Source of the DNA: Geobacter argillaceus
GTDB taxonomy: Bacteria > Desulfobacterota > Desulfuromonadia > Geobacterales > DSM-12255
Assembly: GCF_007830735.1 (NCBI RefSeq)
Contig: NZ_VLLN01000004.1
Location: forward strand, 124,001 to 188,000
Length of the DNA stretch: 64,000 bases
Direction: 5' to 3'
Shown: piece after piece, positions 42,585-52,076 of the stretch
How the letters are laid out: every line of letters begins with the position of its first letter
Position numbering within the stretch: the stretch's first letter is position 1
Translations under genes and position numbers: made by a program
The notes under the pieces: model-generated
Databases searched by the model: none
The model's input: only the letters and a program-made list of their open reading frames with translations
What the model was told of the DNA's origin: nothing

Positions 42585-44429
42585 TCAGTTCAGTCCCTGC
42601 CGTATCTGGTAGAGAACATCGCGGGGAATGTTGTTCAATTCCACGTACTCGCGCTCCAACTCTTCCACGTAAAAACGGTCGAGACCGGAGTTTTCCAGGA
42701 AATCCTCCCGTAGGGTAATTGCCTTTTCCGCAATGATCTGCGGCAGGAGGTTGTGAAGGTAGATGGCCTCTTTCTTGATCGTGAGAACGGTTTCCTGGAA
42801 CAGGTCGGCAGGGATATCTCGCTTGAGAAGTTTCTTCGCCCGGAGTTCGTCGGCCACCTCTTGTTTGAGGAACTCCTGGTCCGCCTTGGTGGCATACTTG
42901 GAGTAAAAATTTTTGATCCGGTCCCGGACATGTTTGAGCAGCAGCAGGAAGAGCCGTTCCTCGCCGTCAATTGCCAGCAGTTGCGCCAGCAGGTCGGCAA
43001 TGGTCAGCTGCTCCTGTTCGACCTGCTGCACCCCCAGCAGGAGGGTCGTGATTTTTTTCCTGCCGTAGTTTCCCAGGTACTTGTTTTCCAGGATGCCATC
43101 GATGAATAATTCCCGGAAGAGGTCGGGTTTCAGACTTTCGAACTCGCGTTGATTGCCGACAATACTCCGGAGTATCTCCTCCGTGACCCGAACGTTTTCC
43201 ATGAAGGCAAGCTGGTTCAGCGTCTGGGAGGTGGCGTCGTAGCGGTCAAGGTACGTGATGACGCCGGAAAATTCCTCCAGAAGTGAGATGTCCGCGCCAT
43301 CCCGGATGTTTTCATCGCACGATTTGCTCACCTCCAGCAGGATCTCCTCGAAACCGTGATTGCGGTGCTCGGTTGCCTTTTTCTTGGCATTCAGGAGCTT
43401 CAGGATATCATCCCGGTCAATACGGTTTTCGATCACCTGCTGGCCAAGGAAGAGCCCTTCCAGGATCTGGCGTGTCTCGGCGATGTAGTCGGCTTCGTCG
43501 ACATCCACCTGATGTCGTTCCTTGCGCAGCAGTTCGTCAAGGGTATAGAACAGTGCGCCGGGGATCTTGTTGCGCACCGACAGGGTTTTGAGGCGGGTCA
43601 GACGGGCATTGTCCAGCGTGCTGATCTCTCCCTTCCGGTTGCCGGAGAGCAGGATGTTCCGGTACTCGTCCACTATCCGCCGGTTGTCCGGGTGCTTGTA
43701 CATGACGTCGATCCTGATCCGTTCCTGCTGGTAGCGGTCGATGTTATGGCGGGCAGCCAGGGCAGTGAGCGTGGCGAAGTCCTCGTCGGCGATCCGTTTG
43801 TTCCGCAGGTAAAAGGAACGGAACAGATCGCTGTACTCCTGGTGGGGCATATGGATCAGCTTGAAGAGGAAGAGCTGGGCGTGTGGACCCCTTAACAGGC
43901 TTAAAAGGTCGGCGATGATCTGGTTGTCATCGGCGTCGGCAATTGCGGGGGAACGTTTGATAAGTTTGCCGAAGCGGCGCAGCAGCTCCTCCTGCTGGGC
44001 TCTATGAGTAATCCCCAGTGTTTCGTCGTGGACGAAAAAGAAGTAATTGCAGACTGCGTTGCCATCGAAGAATATTTTCTCGAAGGTAATGGAACCCTCA
44101 GTCCGCTCACCGATCCTGAGACTACCGGTTCGATCGTCAGAATGTGTGCCGTACATCACCAGCCGGTTAACCACATCCCCTTTTGCCAGGTCGGACACCG
44201 GTTGATCCACGCCGAACATGTACTCGCAGAAGGAACCTCCGTTCCCCCGGTGTTCGATGCCGTTGGTAGCGATGATGAACTCGTTGCCGGGTGAGAAGAA
44301 GCGCAGGGCGCCCTCGTCTCCCTGCTCGGATGAGAAAAAATAGCGCTGATGCGAATCACTGCCGGCAGCAATGGCGTAGTATTCGATCAGTCTGTCCACG
44401 AAGCCGTGCAGCCGAATGTCGCGGTACAT
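42585..44429 (-). CDS. Large conserved-looking protein of unknown function (614 aa)
   Basis: The protein opens MYRDIRLHGFVDRLIEYYAI and has a beta-rich first 150 residues (FFSPGNEFIIATNGIEHRG, SLRIGERTEGSITFEKIFFD). The rest is almost entirely helical (VLTIKKEAIYLHNLLPQIIA, the LLLGVQQVEQEQLTIADLLA stretch). No signal peptide, membrane helix, cysteine cluster or nucleotide-binding motif is seen. I recall similar proteins of this length in Geobacter without a function. The GAF/sigma-54 regulator follows on the same strand about 170 bp downstream, and a divergent 12-heme cytochrome lies on the other side, so a signalling or regulatory partnership is possible. Confidence 0.75.
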   Translation of the reverse strand: MYRDIRLHGFVDRLIEYYAIAAGSDSHQRYFFSSEQGDEGALRFFSPGNEFIIATNGIEHRGNGGSFCEYMFGVDQPVSDLAKGDVVNRLVMYGTHSDDRTGSLRIGERTEGSITFEKIFFDGNAVCNYFFFVHDETLGITHRAQQEELLRRFGKLIKRSPAIADADDNQIIADLLSLLRGPHAQLFLFKLIHMPHQEYSDLFRSFYLRNKRIADEDFATLTALAARHNIDRYQQERIRIDVMYKHPDNRRIVDEYRNILLSGNRKGEISTLDNARLTRLKTLSVRNKIPGALFYTLDELLRKERHQVDVDEADYIAETRQILEGLFLGQQVIENRIDRDDILKLLNAKKKATEHRNHGFEEILLEVSKSCDENIRDGADISLLEEFSGVITYLDRYDATSQTLNQLAFMENVRVTEEILRSIVGNQREFESLKPDLFRELFIDGILENKYLGNYGRKKITTLLLGVQQVEQEQLTIADLLAQLLAIDGEERLFLLLLKHVRDRIKNFYSKYATKADQEFLKQEVADELRAKKLLKRDIPADLFQETVLTIKKEAIYLHNLLPQIIAEKAITLREDFLENSGLDRFYVEELEREYVELNNIPRDVLYQIRQGLN

Positions 44430-44602
44430 GGGGTCGTCCCGTTGGAGAAGATGGCACCGTCAGGTGCGTGCCCACAAGGCTACACGAGAAAGGGGCGTCC
44501 GGCAACTGGTTAATGGCTTTAACAATCAGCGCTTGTCTTCCGCCATGACTGAGTAAGCGGTCCCCTCTTCCTGGGGGAGAGGGCTATGGTGTGGTCCCCC
44601 TT

Positions 44603-44638
44603 TGGTTATTTTTGAATCACGGTCAGTGGTTATTTTTG
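44603..44638 (+). promoter_or_regulatory. Paired 12-bp direct repeats, candidate activator site
   Basis: TGGTTATTTTTG occurs at 44603-44614 and again at 44627-44638, start to start 24 bp, hence on nearly the same face of the helix. It lies 58-93 bp upstream of the -24 element. Confidence 0.6.
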
Positions 44639-44695
44639 TGCCACTTTCAAATAGGGGTAGATGGGTATCATCTCGGTTTCATTGATATTTTGTTT

Positions 44696-44711
44696 TGGCA
44701 GACTTCGTGCT
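44696..44711 (+). promoter_or_regulatory. Sigma-54 (-24/-12) promoter of the 12-heme cytochrome gene
   Basis: TGGCAG-ACTTC-GTGCT has the TGGCA block and GC pair at exactly the sigma-54 spacing. Transcription would start near 44723, 28 bp before the gene. Confidence 0.72.
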
Positions 44712-44750
44712 CTTCTCCGGTTAAAACATTTCGCCGTAGGAGGCCAAAAG

Positions 44751-46598
44751 ATGAACCGATTGATGATTACCCTGGCGGCACTGGTGTTGCTCGTCGTTCC
44801 TGGCTGGGCTGAGGCCCGGGAGAAATGCCTCACGTGCCACGAAGGGATCGAGAAGATCGCAGACGGTCCGGTGATGGGAAATCTCGGCTGTACTGACTGT
44901 CACCGCGGAAACGCTGACGCCACTGACAAACAGCGGGCACACGCCGGCATGCACGCCAACCCGAGCGACCTGCGGGTAGCGGCCGGGACCTGCGGCACCT
45001 GCCATCCGAAGGATCTGGAAAATGCCATGAAGTCGCTCCACGCAACGAGCGCGGGCAAGATCAGCGGCACCCGCTACGCCTGGGGAACCCAGGGGCGCGA
45101 GGGGATCTACGCCAACCAGCAGGTTGAGAACCCCGGGGCGAAAAAGGGAGCGAAGGCCCTGAAGGGGCTCCCGTCCTATGACCCGAAAAAGCCCGAGGGG
45201 CCGGAGAACTCTCCGGCGGACGACTACCTGCGCAACCAATGTCTCCGCTGTCACATCTGGAGCAGCGGCAATCCCCAGGACGGCGACTACCGGGCGAGCG
45301 GTTGCGCTGCCTGCCATGTCCTTTACTCCGACGCCGGCGCCTACGAGGGGAACGACAAGGTGATCCCGAAGGGAACGAAAGACCGCCCCCGCTTCCACCG
45401 GATCACTACGAAGATTCCCGTCAATCAATGTCTCCACTGCCATAACCGGGGTGGCCGGACCGGAGTGAGCTATATCGGCGACATGGAGAGCGACGGCTAC
45501 GGGACCCCCTATACCGCCTCCGGCGGCAAGCAGGGTAAGCTGCACGGCAAGAACTACAACCACCTCTCGGCCGATGTCCACTACGACAAGGGGCTCGCCT
45601 GCATCGACTGCCACACCCGGCAGGACCTGCACGGCGACGGCAATATCTACGAGAAACGGGAGCAGGCGGTGGAAGTCCGTTGCGAGGACTGCCACGGCAC
45701 CCTGAAAAAGCGCTCGAGGTTCACGACCTCCTGGGGGAACCCCTTGCCGAACCTGAAAGAGGAAAACGGCAAGGTGGTCCTCACCGCCAAGGTGTCCGGG
45801 AAGAAGCATCTTGTGCCCCAGATTGCGGACATCTCCTTCAAATCCGAGGGGTATGCCGCCATGGTGGCGATTCCCACCCACATGAACAAGGTGGAGTGCT
45901 ACGGCTGCCATGCAAAGTGGGCACCCCAGTGCTACGGCTGCCACGCCAGACAGAACGTGGGTAAGAGCGGTGCCGACTGGCTGAACGACAAGAAGGGCGA
46001 CGACCCGAGCAAGGCCGGGACCAAGGCGAACCGGCAGAGCAGCGCCTTTGACTGGGATGAATCCCGCTCCTATCTGCGCTGGGAGAGCCCGGTCCTCGGC
46101 ATCAACTCCCGCGGCAAGGTGAGCCCTTTCATCCCCGGCTGCCAGGCGATATTCACCCAGGTGGACGGCGATAAGGGAATTGTTCACAACAAGGTCTACA
46201 CTACCAAGGATGGCACGAGCGGCATCGGCACCAACCCGATCCAGCCCCACACCGTCACGAAGGAGGCCCGCAGCTGCGCCGATTGCCACATGAACAGCAA
46301 GGCACTTGGCCTTGGCAGCGGTATCTACGACAGCAGGAAGAACGGCCTCCCCATCGATTTCGAGCTGGAGCGTATCGTGGACGAGAACGGCAAACAGCTC
46401 CAGGAGACCGCCCACGAGGGTGCCCGCCCCTTTAACAAGGCGGAGCTCGAGCGGATGGATCGAACCGGCACCTGCGTGGCCTGCCACTCAGGCGATCCCA
46501 AGGTCTGGCAGAAGGCGAAGGGAAAGGCGACCGCACCCACAGACGAACTGCACCGCACGGCCATAGAATCAATTCTGAAAAAGGCAGCAGGAAAGTAG
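44751..46598 (+). CDS. Exported 12-heme c-type cytochrome
   Basis: The 615-residue protein has a clear signal peptide (MNRLMITLAALVLLVVPGWAEA) and exactly 12 CXXCH motifs, all canonical: CLTCH, CTDCH, CGTCH, CLRCH, CAACH, CLHCH, CIDCH, CEDCH, CYGCH twice, CADCH and CVACH. Between hemes are longer ordered stretches (FDWDESRSYLRWESPVLGIN, VSPFIPGCQAIFTQVDGD) that look like a folded catalytic core, unlike the repeat-like cytochromes at 27373-37086. It could be an oxidoreductase of the multiheme nitrite/selenite/tetrathionate type; the substrate is not readable. TAGGAGG precedes ATG 44751. A sigma-54 promoter lies upstream, and a kinase/regulator pair follows. Confidence 0.92.
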   Translation: MNRLMITLAALVLLVVPGWAEAREKCLTCHEGIEKIADGPVMGNLGCTDCHRGNADATDKQRAHAGMHANPSDLRVAAGTCGTCHPKDLENAMKSLHATSAGKISGTRYAWGTQGREGIYANQQVENPGAKKGAKALKGLPSYDPKKPEGPENSPADDYLRNQCLRCHIWSSGNPQDGDYRASGCAACHVLYSDAGAYEGNDKVIPKGTKDRPRFHRITTKIPVNQCLHCHNRGGRTGVSYIGDMESDGYGTPYTASGGKQGKLHGKNYNHLSADVHYDKGLACIDCHTRQDLHGDGNIYEKREQAVEVRCEDCHGTLKKRSRFTTSWGNPLPNLKEENGKVVLTAKVSGKKHLVPQIADISFKSEGYAAMVAIPTHMNKVECYGCHAKWAPQCYGCHARQNVGKSGADWLNDKKGDDPSKAGTKANRQSSAFDWDESRSYLRWESPVLGINSRGKVSPFIPGCQAIFTQVDGDKGIVHNKVYTTKDGTSGIGTNPIQPHTVTKEARSCADCHMNSKALGLGSGIYDSRKNGLPIDFELERIVDENGKQLQETAHEGARPFNKAELERMDRTGTCVACHSGDPKVWQKAKGKATAPTDELHRTAIESILKKAAGK

Positions 46599-46622
46599 AA
46601 AGACCAAATATATGCAGTGAAT

Positions 46623-46652
46623 GGGGGCGCCGTGTGCGCCCCCTCAATTTTT
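46623..46652 (+). terminator. Intrinsic terminator after the 12-heme cytochrome
   Basis: GGGGGCGC (46623-46630) pairs with GCGCCCCC (46636-46643), and TCAATTTTT follows, 25 bp past the stop codon. Confidence 0.85.
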
Positions 46653-46669
46653 ACGCTATACTCATTTTC

Positions 46670-48664
46670 ATGAAAAATAATGACCGAAATAGAACAGGGA
46701 TGCTCAGCTTCCGTTTCCCGATCCGGGCCAAGATGCTGGTCGCTTTCATTGGGCTCGCCCTGGTCCCCATGCTATTTCTCGGTCTTCTTGTCACCCGCCG
46801 GGCAGAGCGGCTCCTTGGGGACCGGGTCGCCCAGGAGCTCTCCATCGAGGTGGCAACGGCCGCGGACACCATCGAGGTCTATCTGGCCGGCGCCCGCCGC
46901 GATGTCCTGTCGCTGGCCCGCTTTCTGGAGCGCCGCCTGAAAACGCGGATGACTGAGGCCGAGTGGCAAGGGGTGGAGGAAGAGTTCCTGCGAACCATGG
47001 AGGCGGAACAGGCGTACTATCAGGTACGCTTTATCGCCGTCGACGGCATGGAAAGCATCCGGGTCAACAACGAAAGAGGCCGGCTGCGGCTCGTCCCGCG
47101 GTACGGGCTTCAGTACAAGGGGGATCGCTATTATTTCCGGGAGGCGCTGGCAACCGCGCCGGGAAAGGTCTACCTCTCCCCCCTTGATTTCAATGTGGAA
47201 AATGGCCGGATCGAGGAACCGCGCCGCCTGGTGGCCCGGGTGGCCACGCCGGTGCGAGACGATTCCGGCCGTGTGCGGGGAGTGGTGGTGATCAACGTCT
47301 TTGGCGAGGAGATGCTCGGCACGCTTGCCAGGCTGAAGCCGTCTCCCGGCATTCGGGTCATACTCCTCGATGAGGCGGCACGTTTTGTCGAGATGGAGGA
47401 ACAGGCGGGAACTCCCCACTTCCGGGCCGGCACCCCCGAGGAGCTCGGGAATCTGAGAGGGATCGGTATCCCGGCCCCCGACACGAAAGCCACGGGGATT
47501 GTTCGCACTGCCGGCGATACCCTGCTTGCCGCTGCATCGGTGCATGCCGGACCCGGCAAGGTCTGGCGTCTGTTCAAGATATACCCCCGCGCCATGCTCT
47601 TTGCCGATATTACCCGATTGCATCGAGCCATCATGTTCCTGGCGTTCCCGCTATTGCTTCTGGCCGCGGGGCTGGCGATAATCGCCGCCAGAAGTTTCAG
47701 TCGCCCCATTCGGGAGCTTTCCCGGTTTGCCGGGGACGTGGCGGCCGGCGACTACAATAGCCGGTCGCCCATCGCCAGCCGCGACGAATTGGGAGAGTTG
47801 GCTACGGCCCTGAACGATATGGCCGGCTCACTGGCCTCCTCGCGGGAAAAGCTCGATGAATGGAACCGTAGCCTTCAGGGTGAGGTGGCCCGCAAGGTGG
47901 AAGAGTTGCGGGAGTCGGAGGCCGTTGCGGAGGCGGCCCGCAAGGGGATACAGAAGCTGGAGCGGCAACTGATCCAGGCGGATCGACTCGCTTCTCTCGG
48001 GATGCTGTCGGCAACCGTTGCCCATGAGATCGGCAATCCACTCGCGGGGCTCAAGATGCGCCTCCAGATGCTGCTCCGCAAGAATGCGGCGGCCGAGCCG
48101 GTGCGGGGAGACCTGGAGCGGATGCTGGCACTCGTCGACCGGCTCGCCGAATTCCTCACCCATCTGACCGGCTACGTCACCCCCGCCGCAGGCGCCAAAG
48201 CACGGACGGTCGATCTTGTCCGGGCATTGCAGGAACTGGAGTTCATACTGCGTGAAGAGGCGGATAGGCGCCACATCTCCCTGTCACTCGATCTGCCCGA
48301 ATCCCCGCTGCCGGTCTGCGCTCCGGGACAGCATCTGCACCAGGTCTTCATGAATCTCATCCTCAATGCCCTCCAGGCAACGGGAGAAAGGGGTTCGGTG
48401 AGCGTTGCGGTGGAGCGGGCCGGGAAGACGGTGCGGACTACCGTCCGGGACAGCGGCCCCGGTCTCCCCGAGGGTGTCGGTGAACACCTTTTCGAGCCGC
48501 TGTTCACCACCAAGGAACAGGGGACGGGGCTGGGGCTCGCCATTGTCAGGCAGTTGGTCAATGAAATGGAAGGCAGCGTAACGCTGGGCAACCACCCCGC
48601 CGGGGGAGCGGTTGCCGAAGTGATATTACCGGAAAGGAGCGGGGAGTGCGGGGACGAATCCTGA
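46670..48664 (+). CDS. Membrane sensor histidine kinase with a periplasmic ligand domain
   Basis: The 664-residue kinase has a membrane helix near the N-terminus (KMLVAFIGLALVPMLFLGLL), a large dCache-like periplasmic domain (DRYYFREALATAPGKVYLSP, RVATPVRDDSGRVRGVVVIN), a second helix (IMFLAFPLLLLAAGLAIIAA), HAMP, coiled coil, HisKA with AHEIGNPLAG and HATPase (NLILNALQAT, DSGPGLPEG, GTGLGLAIVRQ). It is coupled to the next regulator by an overlap of 19 bp. I start at ATG 46670; an ATG at 46700 next to ACAGGG is also possible. It presumably senses a small extracytoplasmic ligand and controls the 12-heme cytochrome. Confidence 0.9.
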   Translation: MKNNDRNRTGMLSFRFPIRAKMLVAFIGLALVPMLFLGLLVTRRAERLLGDRVAQELSIEVATAADTIEVYLAGARRDVLSLARFLERRLKTRMTEAEWQGVEEEFLRTMEAEQAYYQVRFIAVDGMESIRVNNERGRLRLVPRYGLQYKGDRYYFREALATAPGKVYLSPLDFNVENGRIEEPRRLVARVATPVRDDSGRVRGVVVINVFGEEMLGTLARLKPSPGIRVILLDEAARFVEMEEQAGTPHFRAGTPEELGNLRGIGIPAPDTKATGIVRTAGDTLLAAASVHAGPGKVWRLFKIYPRAMLFADITRLHRAIMFLAFPLLLLAAGLAIIAARSFSRPIRELSRFAGDVAAGDYNSRSPIASRDELGELATALNDMAGSLASSREKLDEWNRSLQGEVARKVEELRESEAVAEAARKGIQKLERQLIQADRLASLGMLSATVAHEIGNPLAGLKMRLQMLLRKNAAAEPVRGDLERMLALVDRLAEFLTHLTGYVTPAAGAKARTVDLVRALQELEFILREEADRRHISLSLDLPESPLPVCAPGQHLHQVFMNLILNALQATGERGSVSVAVERAGKTVRTTVRDSGPGLPEGVGEHLFEPLFTTKEQGTGLGLAIVRQLVNEMEGSVTLGNHPAGGAVAEVILPERSGECGDES

Positions 48665-49992
48665 TAGTGGAGGATGAACAGGAGGTGCGGGGCGGGCTTA
48701 TGGAGTTTCTCCGTGACGAAGGGTACGAGACGGCCGGAGTGGCGACCCTGGCCGATGCCCGCCGGGAGCTTTCACGGTCACCCGCAGAGTTGGTGCTCCT
48801 CGATCTGCGCCTTCCCGACGGATCAGGGCTCGACCTTCTGACGGAGCTGCAAGCGCCAAATGCGCCGCCGGTCATTGTGGTCACCGCCTTTCCCGAGGTG
48901 CAGACCGCAGTCCGTGCGCTCAAGCTCGGGGCTCACGACTACATCAACAAGCCGTTCGACCTGGACGAGTTGCTTCTTGTCGTGAACAGGACCCTGGAGG
49001 CCCGGGAGCTGCGGGAGGAAGTCACCTCCTTCCGCGAGGGGCAGAAGCAGCGTCTGCGCCGCTCCCTCGACCGGATAGTGGGGGGGTCTCCGGCTCTGGC
49101 GCAGCTTCGGCGCGAGATCGACATGGTGGCCGCTTCCGATGCCACCACGGCCCTGATTCTCGGTGAGAGCGGGGTCGGCAAGGAACTGGTGGCTGAGGCG
49201 ATCCACTACCGAAGCTCCCGGTGCGACGGGCCGCTCGTGAAGGTGAACTGTGCCGCAATCCCGGCGACGCTTCTGGAGAGCGAGCTCTTCGGCCACGAGA
49301 AGGGGGCCTTCACTGACGCCAGGACCACCCAGAAGGGTATGTTTGAACTGGCCCACCGGGGGACCCTTTTCCTCGATGAGATCGCGGAGATGGACGAGCG
49401 GCTCCAGGCCAAGCTCCTGCGGGTCCTGGAGGACCGGACAATCACCAAAGTCGGGGGGCAGCGGCCAATCACGGTTGACGTGAGGATCATCGCGGCCACT
49501 AACCGGGACCTGGCATCACGCATCAAGGCCGGCCACTTCCGTGAGGATCTCTATTATCGCCTCAATGTGTTCCCCCTCTTCATCCCTTCCCTTCGGGAGC
49601 GCACCGAAGACATCCTTCCTCTGGCGGAACTTTTTCTCCGGGAGTTTCTGACTCGCCAGCCGGGTAAGTCGTGCTGCCTGACCGCAGATGCGAAGCGCAA
49701 GCTCCTTGCCTACCACTGGCCGGGTAACGCACGGGAGCTTCGCAACGTCATGGAGCGGACCGTTCTCCTCAATCGGGGAGGCGGGATCGCCGCTGCTGAA
49801 CTCTTTCTCGATACCGAAAGGGCAGGCAAGATTTCCGGGGAGGGGCAGGTTACCACCCTCGCCGAGGTGGAACGGGGGCACATCCTGCGGGTCTACGGGC
49901 AGACCGGGAGGAACAAGAGTCAGACCGCCTGCCTCCTCGGGATCAATCGCCTCACACTGCGGCGTAAGCTGAAAGAGTTCGGCATCGAGTAA
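48646..49992 (+). CDS. NtrC-family sigma-54-dependent response regulator
   Basis: The 448-residue protein has a receiver domain (Asp53 in LLDLRLPDG, Lys in NKPFDLDE), an AAA+ domain (GESGVGKE, GTLFLDEIAEM, GAFTDA in the sigma-54 loop) and a C-terminal Fis-type helix (NKSQTACLLGINRLTLRRKL). The GTG at 48646 overlaps the kinase gene, ensuring coupled translation. The sigma-54 promoter and 12-bp repeats upstream of the 12-heme cytochrome are the obvious candidate targets. Confidence 0.93.
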   Translation: MRGRILIVEDEQEVRGGLMEFLRDEGYETAGVATLADARRELSRSPAELVLLDLRLPDGSGLDLLTELQAPNAPPVIVVTAFPEVQTAVRALKLGAHDYINKPFDLDELLLVVNRTLEARELREEVTSFREGQKQRLRRSLDRIVGGSPALAQLRREIDMVAASDATTALILGESGVGKELVAEAIHYRSSRCDGPLVKVNCAAIPATLLESELFGHEKGAFTDARTTQKGMFELAHRGTLFLDEIAEMDERLQAKLLRVLEDRTITKVGGQRPITVDVRIIAATNRDLASRIKAGHFREDLYYRLNVFPLFIPSLRERTEDILPLAELFLREFLTRQPGKSCCLTADAKRKLLAYHWPGNARELRNVMERTVLLNRGGGIAAAELFLDTERAGKISGEGQVTTLAEVERGHILRVYGQTGRNKSQTACLLGINRLTLRRKLKEFGIE

Positions 49993-50069
49993 TGTACCCT
50001 GGGGATGGGAAATTCCGGCGCTGAAAACCGTGAATCATCTGTCGGATATTCGCAACGAGTCGGGATGGC

Positions 50070-50831
50070 TTAGATCGGCGAAGAAATCCTCAGCCCGTCG
50101 TAGGCAAACCGGACCCCGGGCGGGAGCTTGCTTTCGTCGGCGTGGAGCACTTCGTGGGTCAGGTGGGTGAGGATGGTGCTGCCGGGGCGCAGGATGCCGG
50201 CGACCTCCAGGGCGGCCGGGATGTTGAAGTGGTGCGGGTGAGGGGTGTAGCGCAGGGCATCGATAATCAGAACTTCCAGTCCCGACAGGAGCCCCATTGA
50301 ACTCTCCGGGATACGGCTGCAGTCGGTCAGATAGGCTATGTTGCCGAACCGGTAGCCGGTGGCACGCATCTGCCCGTGGCGAAGCGGGATCGGAACGATC
50401 TCCAGGCCAAAGAGGCTGAACGGTCCATCCACGGCCTGAGGTGCCAGGAGGGGGGCGTAGCCGGCGCCGGTGTGTCCCTCGAAGATATAGGCAAACTTGC
50501 GGGCAATGGCGGCCATGGTCTCCGGGTCGCCGAAGCAGGGGACGACCTCCTGGTGAAGGAAGTGAAAGCCGCGCAGGTCGTCGATCCCATGGATATGGTC
50601 GGCATGGGGATGGGTAAACAGGACCGCGTCGACCCGGGGAATCCCCTCGCGGATCGCCTGCTTTCTCAGGTCCGTGGAGGTGTCCACCAGGATGTGGCGA
50701 CCGGCGTGTTCCACGAGGAGCGAGGCGCGGGTCCGCTTGTCAAGCGGGTCGCCGGAACTGCAGACCCGGCAGTGGCAACCGACCATCGGCACACCGGTGG
50801 AGGTGCCGCTGCCGAGGATGATGACGTTCAT
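50070..50831 (-). CDS. PhnP-like MBL-fold metallohydrolase
   Basis: The 253-residue enzyme starts NVIILGSGTSTGVPMVGCHC, with RVCSSGDP next; the CxC-type segment is a structural zinc site in PhnP-like proteins. The metal motif is FTHPHADHIHGIDDLR, followed by YLTDCSRIP and DALRYTPHPHH. It should be a phosphodiesterase acting on cyclic or small phosphate esters; the physiological substrate is unknown. It is on the same strand as metX, about 126 bp beyond it. Confidence 0.85.
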   Translation of the reverse strand: MNVIILGSGTSTGVPMVGCHCRVCSSGDPLDKRTRASLLVEHAGRHILVDTSTDLRKQAIREGIPRVDAVLFTHPHADHIHGIDDLRGFHFLHQEVVPCFGDPETMAAIARKFAYIFEGHTGAGYAPLLAPQAVDGPFSLFGLEIVPIPLRHGQMRATGYRFGNIAYLTDCSRIPESSMGLLSGLEVLIIDALRYTPHPHHFNIPAALEVAGILRPGSTILTHLTHEVLHADESKLPPGVRFAYDGLRISSPI

Positions 50832-50957
50832 GATAGTGTCCCTGCTGGTGATGGCCTCACCATAGCACGAGCATCGAAGGTGGGCAAGGGCTCAAGGGGG
50901 GCGTCCGGCAGTAGCCATTTAAACTGGATTCGACAGTTGCCACTCTCCGCTGTTCGT

Positions 50958-52067
50958 TCAGGGACTGGTGGCAACCCGTTCCAGGAAGGAGTCGACCAGA
51001 GGCGCAAAGGTTTCGTGTTCCAGGAGAAATGAGTCATGCCCGTAGCTGGAACTGATCAGGTGGTACTCCACGTCCTTGCCCAGTTCCCGGAATATCCGGG
51101 CCATTTCCTCGGTCTGGTACGGTGGATAGAGCCAATCCGAGGTGAAGGCGAGGAGCTGGACCTTGGCCGTTACCCGGCTGAAGGCATCGTGCAGCGACTC
51201 GTACCCCAGGGCCGCGTCGTACAGATCCAGGGCTTTGGCCAGGTAGAGAAAGGCATTGGCGTCGAAGCGGTCGACGAAGTTGTAGCCGTTGTAGGAGAGG
51301 TAGCGCTCAACCTCGAACTGGCCGAAGAAGTCGAACAGACCGTCCCTGGCGGAAAAGCGGCGACCGAACTTGGCCTGCATCGACTCGTCCGAGAGAAAGG
51401 TGATGTGGCCGATGCCGCGGGCCAGTGCCAGGCCGTCCTTGGGATTCTTGCGGTACTCCCCCTTTTTCCAGTTCGGGTCGTTGAAGATGGCCCAGCGGGC
51501 CACGGCATTCAGGCTGATCGCCTGTGGGGACGGGGCGGGGGTGGTGGCCAGGGCGACGATGGAGGCGACCCGCTCGGGGAACTGGGTTGCCCACTCCAGG
51601 GCCTGCATCCCTCCCATGCTCCCGCCCAGCACGGTGACCAGCCGGTCGATCTCCAGATGGTCGATGAGCAGCTTCTGGGCGCGGACCATGTCCCGTACGG
51701 TGATGACCGGAAAAGTGAGGTTGTAGCGCTTGCCGGTTTTGGGGTTGATGCTGGTGGGGCCGGTGGAGCCGTAGCAGGAACCGATGACATTGGAGCAGAT
51801 GACACAGTACCGGTTGGTGTCCAGGAGCCGGCCGGGGCCGACGATCACGTCCCACCAGCCGGGTTTGGGATCGTCTTCGCGGCGTTTCCCGGCCAGGTGG
51901 GCATCCCCGGTCCAGGCATGGGTCACCAGGATGGCGTTAGACCGGTCGGCGTTCAGCTCGCCATAGGTCTCGTACACCAGGGTGATGGGGCCCAGGATGC
52001 GGCCGCTCTCCAGCCGGAGGTCCAGATCGAACGTGACCGATTTTTCTTCAACGATGCCGACGGACAT
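50958..52067 (-). CDS. metX: Homoserine O-acetyltransferase
   Basis: The 369-residue alpha/beta-hydrolase-fold enzyme acetylates L-homoserine in methionine synthesis. Visible are [33 protein letters not shown], the nucleophile elbow [12 protein letters not shown] (Ser), and [12 protein letters not shown] (catalytic His) near the end. ATG 52067 comes directly after the SAM riboswitch terminator. The frame stays open upstream to 52187 inside the riboswitch and is not translated. Regulation is by the SAM-I riboswitch. With metH it shows a complete methionine route in this strain. Confidence 0.95.
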   Translation of the reverse strand: MSVGIVEEKSVTFDLDLRLESGRILGPITLVYETYGELNADRSNAILVTHAWTGDAHLAGKRREDDPKPGWWDVIVGPGRLLDTNRYCVICSNVIGSCYGSTGPTSINPKTGKRYNLTFPVITVRDMVRAQKLLIDHLEIDRLVTVLGGSMGGMQALEWATQFPERVASIVALATTPAPSPQAISLNAVARWAIFNDPNWKKGEYRKNPKDGLALARGIGHITFLSDESMQAKFGRRFSARDGLFDFFGQFEVERYLSYNGYNFVDRFDANAFLYLAKALDLYDAALGYESLHDAFSRVTAKVQLLAFTSDWLYPPYQTEEMARIFRELGKDVEYHLISSSYGHDSFLLEHETFAPLVDSFLERVATSP

Positions 52068-52076
52068 GAACCAAAA

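Larger units (their letters stand above)
44430..44750. other. Divergent regulatory region upstream of the 12-heme cytochrome
   Basis: The 321 bp between the divergent genes hold two exact TGGTTATTTTTG repeats 24 bp apart (44603-44614, 44627-44638), a -24/-12 promoter (44696-44711) and the cytochrome ribosome-binding site TAGGAGG. A GC-rich inverted segment CCCTCTTCCTGGGGGAGAGGG lies near 44562. No gene is seen. Confidence 0.7.

Noticed and set aside
44721-46487. Minus-strand frame (588 codons) opposite the 12-heme cytochrome
   Set aside because: It is a shadow of a gene with 12 CXXCH motifs and a signal peptide.
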